A DNA stretch of 64,000 nucleotides from Salinispora oceanensis. Its GTDB lineage: Bacteria; Actinomycetota; Actinomycetes; Mycobacteriales; Micromonosporaceae. Under the pieces are notes generated by a model. It was not told where the DNA came from, ran no database searches, and saw only the letters and a program-made list of their open reading frames with translations. A program made the position numbers and the translations under genes. The first letter of the stretch is position 1; each line of letters opens with the position of its first letter. Below, piece after piece: positions 59,907 to 64,000 of this stretch. The stretch spans positions 5,045,424 to 5,109,423 of the forward strand of contig NZ_KB911579.1 of the NCBI RefSeq assembly GCF_000383575.1. Reading direction: 5' to 3'.

Positions 59907-60767
59907 TCACCGGTCGTCCGACGCGGCATCGTTGAGTGGCGCGGCATCGTTGAGTAGCGCGGCGAGTTCGGCCACCGCGCGCGGGCGGGCCCCCGCCAGC
60001 GCCGGAATCCGGTCCAGGAGCCGGTGCACCAGCGGCGCCCACGCCGGCGCCAGGTGTGCCGCCGCGAGCAGCGCCGGGTCGGCCAGGCCGTCCACCGTTG
60101 CTACGGTGCGCACCCCGCCGCCAGAGACCACCGCCACCGCGTCCGCCCAGCGGAAGGCGAGGTCGACATCGTGGGTGGAGAGCACCACCGTCGTACCCGC
60201 GGTGTGCAGGTCGTCCAGGGTACGCAGCAGTGCTTCCACCCCGGCTGGGTCGAGCCCGGCGGTCGGTTCGTCGAGAATGAGCAGCCGTGGGTGCATCGCT
60301 ACCGCACCGGCGATGGCCACCCGTTTGCGCTGGCCGTAGGAGAGCAGATGGGTGGGTCGCTCGGCGATCGCCGACACACCGAGCGCCGCCAGCGCCGCGT
60401 CGCAGCGCCGCCGAACCTGCTCGGCCGGGAGCCCCAGGTTGACCGGCCCGAAGGAGACATCCTGCCGGACGTTGGCGGAGAAGAGCTGGTCGTCCGGGTC
60501 CTGCACCACCAGTTGCACCTGCTGCCGCAGCTCCCTTAGGCCGGCCCGGGTGTACCGGACCGGAATGCCGCCGACAGCGACCTGGCCCCCGGCGGGCCGC
60601 AGCGCGCCGGCCGCCAGCCGGAACAGCGTGGTCTTGCCGCCACCGTTCGGGCCCAGCACGGCCAGCCGCTGCCCCGGGTCGACCCGAAGATCGACCCGGG
60701 CCAGGATCGGCCGACGCGGCTGGTAGGCGAAGCTAACGTCGTCGAACTCCAGCAGCGGGGCGCTCAC
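59907..60767 (-). CDS. cbiO: Cobalt ECF transporter ATPase
   Basis: 286 aa from the GTG at 60767, which overlaps the cbiQ stop by 4 bp. Walker A GPNGGGKTTLF, Q-loop VVQDPDDQLFSANVRQDVSF (CbiO hallmark), signature LSYGQRKRVAIAGAV, Walker B LLILDEPTAGLDP. It drives cobalt uptake with CbiMNQ. Confidence 0.94.
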   Translation of the reverse strand: MSAPLLEFDDVSFAYQPRRPILARVDLRVDPGQRLAVLGPNGGGKTTLFRLAAGALRPAGGQVAVGGIPVRYTRAGLRELRQQVQLVVQDPDDQLFSANVRQDVSFGPVNLGLPAEQVRRRCDAALAALGVSAIAERPTHLLSYGQRKRVAIAGAVAMHPRLLILDEPTAGLDPAGVEALLRTLDDLHTAGTTVVLSTHDVDLAFRWADAVAVVSGGGVRTVATVDGLADPALLAAAHLAPAWAPLVHRLLDRIPALAGARPRAVAELAALLNDAAPLNDAASDDR

Positions 60768-61504
60768 CAAGGGGACACCAACCCGGCACTGAAAGCGACG
60801 ATCGCGCCGAGCAACGTCGTGGTCGCCGCGACGAACGGCACCGACACCCGATGGGCCGCCACCTGCACGGCGAGTGAACCGGTGTAGCCCCGCACCGCCA
60901 GTCCCTCCTCCAGTCGCCGCGCCCGGTGCATCGCCCGGACGAACACCGCCCCCGCCTGACCGGCCAGGGAGCGGTAGGTGATCCGCCAGGTACGGAAGCC
61001 AAGCCGGGCCGCCTGCGCCTGCCGGACCGCACGCACGCTCTCCACCAGCAGGAAGAGCATCCGGTACGTCAGCGCGGCAACCTCGGTCACCGCCGGAGGA
61101 ATTCCCAGCCGGTGCAGTCGTGGCAGGACATCCGACAACGGTGTGGTGGCGGTGAACAGCAACAAACAGGTCAGCGCCGCCACGGAACGGCCCGCGGTCT
61201 GCGCCGCCACCGGCAGGCTGGCGGGGTCGATGGCCAGTCGAGCTGGAGCCGGCATCGACACCAGCAACGGGACCGTCGACGTGACCACGAAAAGCAGCGG
61301 CACCCGGGCCGCCCGCAGCACCACGACCAGTGGTACCCGTGCGGCGGCCAGCAGCACCGCCGCCGCACCACCGGACAGGAGCGCGCCGGGCCAGGCGGGC
61401 AGGGCCACCGCGCAGATCAGCAGCCCGAGCGCGAGCAGCGCCTTCTCGGCAGGGTGCCGATTTCGCCAGGGGCCGGTGTGCGCGGCGATGTCGAGGGCGA
61501 ACAC
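60764..61504 (-). CDS. cbiQ: Cobalt ECF transporter transmembrane component
   Basis: 246 aa from the GTG at 61504, one base after the cbiN stop. Helices with RHPAEKALLALGLLICAVAL, TYRMLFLLVESVRAVRQAQA and the coupling segment RAMHRARRLEEGLAVRGYTG. The T-subunit that joins CbiO to CbiM. Confidence 0.93.
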   Translation of the reverse strand: MFALDIAAHTGPWRNRHPAEKALLALGLLICAVALPAWPGALLSGGAAAVLLAAARVPLVVVLRAARVPLLFVVTSTVPLLVSMPAPARLAIDPASLPVAAQTAGRSVAALTCLLLFTATTPLSDVLPRLHRLGIPPAVTEVAALTYRMLFLLVESVRAVRQAQAARLGFRTWRITYRSLAGQAGAVFVRAMHRARRLEEGLAVRGYTGSLAVQVAAHRVSVPFVAATTTLLGAIVAFSAGLVSPW

Positions 61505-61505
61505 G

Positions 61506-61823
61506 CTAGCCGCGCTGCCGGCCGGCAGCGTCGCGCAGCCGCTGCCGGGTCCGGGCGACACCGAAGCAGTAGCCGAGCAGACCGGCCCCGAGCGCGGCCT
61601 GGAGGGCGAAGAACGCCGACTCCAGCTCGGCCGACGGCGGCTCGTAGATCGGTGAGAACCATGGCTGGTAGTCGGGGTGGTCGTCCACGATGGCCTGCTC
61701 GGCAAGGGCGTCCGCCCCGGAGAAGGGTTCCTCCCCCGACCCGAGGCCGAACGCCAGCGGCACCACCGCCAGGAGCAGCACCGCGAGCAGCAGTAGCAGG
61801 TTGACCCAGGAGAAGCGCCTCAT
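61506..61823 (-). CDS. cbiN: Cobalt transporter small subunit
   Basis: 105 aa, two membrane helices (about 7-26 and 73-92) around an acidic outer loop (EEPFSGADALAEQAIVDDHP, YQPWFSPIYEPPSAE) typical of CbiN. ATG overlaps the cbiM stop by 4 bp. It assists metal loading of CbiM. Confidence 0.92.
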   Translation of the reverse strand: MRRFSWVNLLLLLAVLLLAVVPLAFGLGSGEEPFSGADALAEQAIVDDHPDYQPWFSPIYEPPSAELESAFFALQAALGAGLLGYCFGVARTRQRLRDAAGRQRG

Positions 61824-62500
61824 GCCCGTACCTCCGCCGCCGGCCGCAGCAGGCCGAGCCGACGCAGGTCATCCCCGCTGGTCCGACTCAGCAGGCGGAC
61901 CACCAGCACGGTCAGCAGTCCCTCGCTGATCGCCAGTGGGATCTGGGTCACGGCGAAGATCCCGCCGAACTTCGCCAACGCACCGACGATGCCGGACATC
62001 GGGTCGGGGAACGCCAGGGCCAACTGGGCGACGGTGACCCCGTACGTCGCCAGGCTGCCCAGGGCCGCAGCGGCGAACACCGCCGGGCCCAGTCCGCCGC
62101 CAGCGCGACGGACCATTCTGTAGCTCCCGTACGCCACCCACGGGCCGACGATCGCCATCGAGAAGATGTTCGCGCCGAGGGTACTCAGCCCGCCGTGGGC
62201 CAGCAGCAGCGCCTGGAACAGCAGCACGATGCCGCCCAGCACGCTCATCACCGGCGGTCGGAACAGCACCGCCCCCAGCCCGGTGCCGGTCGGGTGGGAG
62301 CTCGACCCGGTCACCGACGGAATTTTCAATGCGGACAGCGCGAAGGTGAAGGCACCGGCCGCCCCGAGCAGTAGTTTCGATTCTGGATCTGCACGGACCT
62401 GCCGGACCAGGGCCCGGCTCCCGTGGACGACGAATGGCGCGGACACGACGAACCACGCCGCCGCCTGTTCCGGAGGGAGATACCCCTCGGCGATATGCAT
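61820..62500 (-). CDS. cbiM: Cobalt transporter substrate-specific subunit
   Basis: 226 aa. The N-terminus MHIAEGYLPP has the His2 that ligates the metal once the first residues face the site. ALKIPSVTGSSSHPTGTGLG and LLLAHGGLSTLGANIFSMAI are CbiM signatures. First gene of the cbiMNQO operon and directly downstream of a cobalamin riboswitch. Confidence 0.95.
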   Translation of the reverse strand: MHIAEGYLPPEQAAAWFVVSAPFVVHGSRALVRQVRADPESKLLLGAAGAFTFALSALKIPSVTGSSSHPTGTGLGAVLFRPPVMSVLGGIVLLFQALLLAHGGLSTLGANIFSMAIVGPWVAYGSYRMVRRAGGGLGPAVFAAAALGSLATYGVTVAQLALAFPDPMSGIVGALAKFGGIFAVTQIPLAISEGLLTVLVVRLLSRTSGDDLRRLGLLRPAAEVRA

Positions 62501-62519
62501 CGATTGACCTTCCCTTCCA

Positions 62520-62690
62520 GCACCTCGTGGATGAGATCCGTGTCAAGGCCGGTCTCCTGGCTTCCGGATCGACGTTCACTCCAGCCTTCCCAGGCCTGGT
62601 TGGCCCAGTGGCATAGTCAGAGATCACTACCCGGTCACAGTGGCGAGGGCCGCGCCGGTCTTCCACCGGCTTCCCGTGCACCTTGACGGC
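62520..62690 (-). ncRNA. Cobalamin riboswitch before cbiMNQO
   Basis: On minus the order of conserved pieces is GGAAGCCGGTG (62664-62674), GCCACTGTGA (62635-62644) and the B12 box AAGCCAGGAGACC (62551-62563), followed by the cbiM start at 62500. This is the classic adenosylcobalamin riboswitch core. High cobalamin should shut off cobalt uptake. Ends are approximate. Confidence 0.93.
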
Positions 62691-62803
62691 GAGAGGTTAT
62701 CGGGCGCTCGCCCCGACGGCAAGCTGTCGGCTCGCGCCGATCGGTACCCGCCTGCGCCGGTCACCGCGAACCGAACGCCATGCTCCGGCCCGAGCCGAGA
62801 GGT

Positions 62804-63616
62804 TCAGCCCGGGCCAGAGCCCGGCTTCCTGGCGGTCAGGATGGCGTAGCCGAGCACACCGTCGGCGACCGCGGCCCGGGCCGCGGCCAGGACCGCCGGG
62901 GCCCGGGCGAAGTCCAGGCCAAGCGCCACCGCCTGATCCGCAGCGGTCAGCCGCAGCACGGTCAGGCGCGCCTCGATCTGGTCGATCATCGTGGTGACCG
63001 CGGGGTCGTGCCGTTCGGTGTGGGTTGTCGTCAGCCCCGCGCCGGCCAGCAGGGCGACATACTCGTCGAGCGGGCGCGCATCGGCAACGCAGGCGATCCA
63101 CGCTCCCAACCCGGTCAGTTCGGGGGGCAACCGGTCGGGGACGGCGACGACGTCGGCCATCCCCAGTCGACCGCCCGGGGCCAGCACCCGGGCCAGCTCC
63201 CCCGCCGCGGTGGGCTTGTCGGGGAAGGTGCAGAAGGCGCATTCGCAGACCACCACGTCAACCGAGTGTGAGTCGACCCCCAGCCGCTCGGCGTCTCCCT
63301 GTCGGAACCGCACCTGGTCGGCGAGCCCAACGGACCGGGCCCCCCGGGTGGCCGCCGCGACGTTGGGACCGGCGAGGTCCACACCGGTCACCGTGCAGCC
63401 GTACTCGGACGCCAGCAGCAGCGCGCTGGTACCCCGCCCGCTGGCCACATCGAGCACGCGTTCACCGCTGGTCAGCGCCAGTCGGGCGGCGAGTCGGCGG
63501 GTCAGCGACGAGCCACCGGGATGGTACGCCTCGCCGAGGAGCAGGGCGACCAGGTCCGAACCGTAGACCGCGGCGCAGCAACCCTTCGGGTACGCCGCGG
63601 GCTCACCCATCGTCAC
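62804..63616 (-). CDS. Class I methyltransferase, ArsM-like, beside a radical-SAM-like gene
   Basis: 270 aa from GTG 63616 (4-bp overlap with the upstream stop; ATG 63610 is also possible). PKGCCAAVYGSDLVALLLGE, SAM motif VLDVASGRGTSALLLASEYG, and CECAFCTFPDKPTAAGELAR with several Cys that recall arsenite methyltransferases. The substrate is not certain. Coupling to the next gene suggests the two work in sequence. Confidence 0.83.
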   Translation of the reverse strand: MTMGEPAAYPKGCCAAVYGSDLVALLLGEAYHPGGSSLTRRLAARLALTSGERVLDVASGRGTSALLLASEYGCTVTGVDLAGPNVAAATRGARSVGLADQVRFRQGDAERLGVDSHSVDVVVCECAFCTFPDKPTAAGELARVLAPGGRLGMADVVAVPDRLPPELTGLGAWIACVADARPLDEYVALLAGAGLTTTHTERHDPAVTTMIDQIEARLTVLRLTAADQAVALGLDFARAPAVLAAARAAVADGVLGYAILTARKPGSGPG

Positions 63617-64000
63617 CGGATCCGCCGCCCGACGTTGGTGGCGTCCGGTGCCACCCGCCGCCCGCCGGCGGGGCCATCGGAACGCTGGGCGACCTTCGAC
63701 CCGTACGGGGAATCGGTGATCATTGAGCGCAACGCGAGTGCGTTGGGCACCACGTCGGCGACCGGCACCCCGGACATCTGCTCGCGGACCTGTTCCCGGT
63801 AGCCGACCGAATTGTAGGCGCAGAACGGGATCAGTCTGCCGTCCGGAGTGATCTCCTCGACGCAGCACTTCATCAGCTGCCGCACGTTGAGGGTGTACGG
63901 GTCCTGGAAGTCCTGGATCACGATCATGAAGGCCCGTTCGGTCAGGTTCGCCACCGCCTCGGGTAGGTTGACGCCGCAGGCGTCGGCGCAGTCCAGCGCC
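63613..64000 (-). CDS. Radical-SAM-like protein, C-terminal part (runs off right edge)
   Basis: The last 128 codons. ALDCADACGVNLPEAVANLT, FMIVIQDFQDPYTLN and MKCCVEEITPDGRLIPFCAY resemble the C-terminal Cys-containing region of a group of radical SAM enzymes (KCC ... PDGR-IPFC-YN). The catalytic CxxxCxxC lies beyond the window, so the family call rests on this end only. Probably co-transcribed with the methyltransferase. Confidence 0.65.
   Translation of the reverse strand, partial: ALDCADACGVNLPEAVANLTERAFMIVIQDFQDPYTLNVRQLMKCCVEEITPDGRLIPFCAYNSVGYREQVREQMSGVPVADVVPNALALRSMITDSPYGSKVAQRSDGPAGGRRVAPDATNVGRRIR

Overview
The window is about 70% GC or higher, densely coded, full of 4-bp ATGA/GTGA gene overlaps and GTG starts, and carries a desferrioxamine locus, TAT-type and lipobox signals, a DivIVA-like coiled-coil protein and IdeR-type iron boxes. 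This points to a filamentous actinomycete, most likely Micromonosporaceae (Salinispora or Micromonospora). That assignment is inference from gene content, not a database match. No tRNA, rRNA, CRISPR array or complete insertion sequence was seen.

Layout. 1-2.8 kb: an MFS exporter and a divergent LacI-type regulator around a perfect 16-bp palindrome, followed by a decayed zone with an acetyltransferase remnant and the wreck of a second MFS gene that keeps a diverged copy of the same promoter. 2.8-10.3 kb: a hypothetical protein, an ABC exporter pair, an N-acetylglutaminylglutamine-type amidotransferase, a YbdK-type carboxylate-amine ligase and a Zur-like repressor. 10.5-13.6 kb: a molybdate uptake operon led by an HTH-TOBE protein. 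13.7-25.8 kb: the ferrioxamine locus (desD-C-B-A and a binding lipoprotein on minus; two permeases, ATPase, Ntn amidase and second acyltransferase on plus), with one iron box between the two arms.

25.9-27.2 kb: an SDR gene beside short inverted repeats and a gene remnant. 27.2-35.3 kb: the most unusual region. A seven-gene minus-strand operon encodes a medium-chain dehydrogenase, a PTPS-fold protein that has lost its catalytic residues, a GT4 glycosyltransferase, a methyltransferase, a UPF0104/LPG-synthase-type membrane protein, a stand-alone GTP cyclohydrolase II and a RibD-C reductase. It is divergent from a protein fusing a CDP-alcohol phosphatidyltransferase to a sulfatase-like domain. 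Together these could make a pyrimidine- or pterin-derived glyco(phospho)lipid; this is inference. 35.2-36.2 kb: an iron-boxed siderophore-interacting reductase.

36.4-46.4 kb: a coiled-coil polarity protein, a two-component system with a GerMN lipoprotein, a small stress-type set (GlsB-like membrane protein, Zn-ribbon/STAS fusion, BON protein), two small membrane/coiled-coil proteins, and divergent glpD / alkyl-DHAP-synthase-like genes. 46.4-54.5 kb: an HTH regulator plus flavoprotein pair with a 36-bp palindrome, a TetR gene with a BASS transporter, a lipoprotein, and a second ABC exporter pair with a short leader ORF and a clear promoter. 54.5-64 kb: a MalY-type lyase, an ECF sigma/anti-sigma/copper-chaperone/DyP/CopC cluster, a cobalamin-riboswitch-controlled cbiMNQO cobalt transporter, and a methyltransferase next to the C-terminal part of a radical-SAM-like protein running off the right edge.
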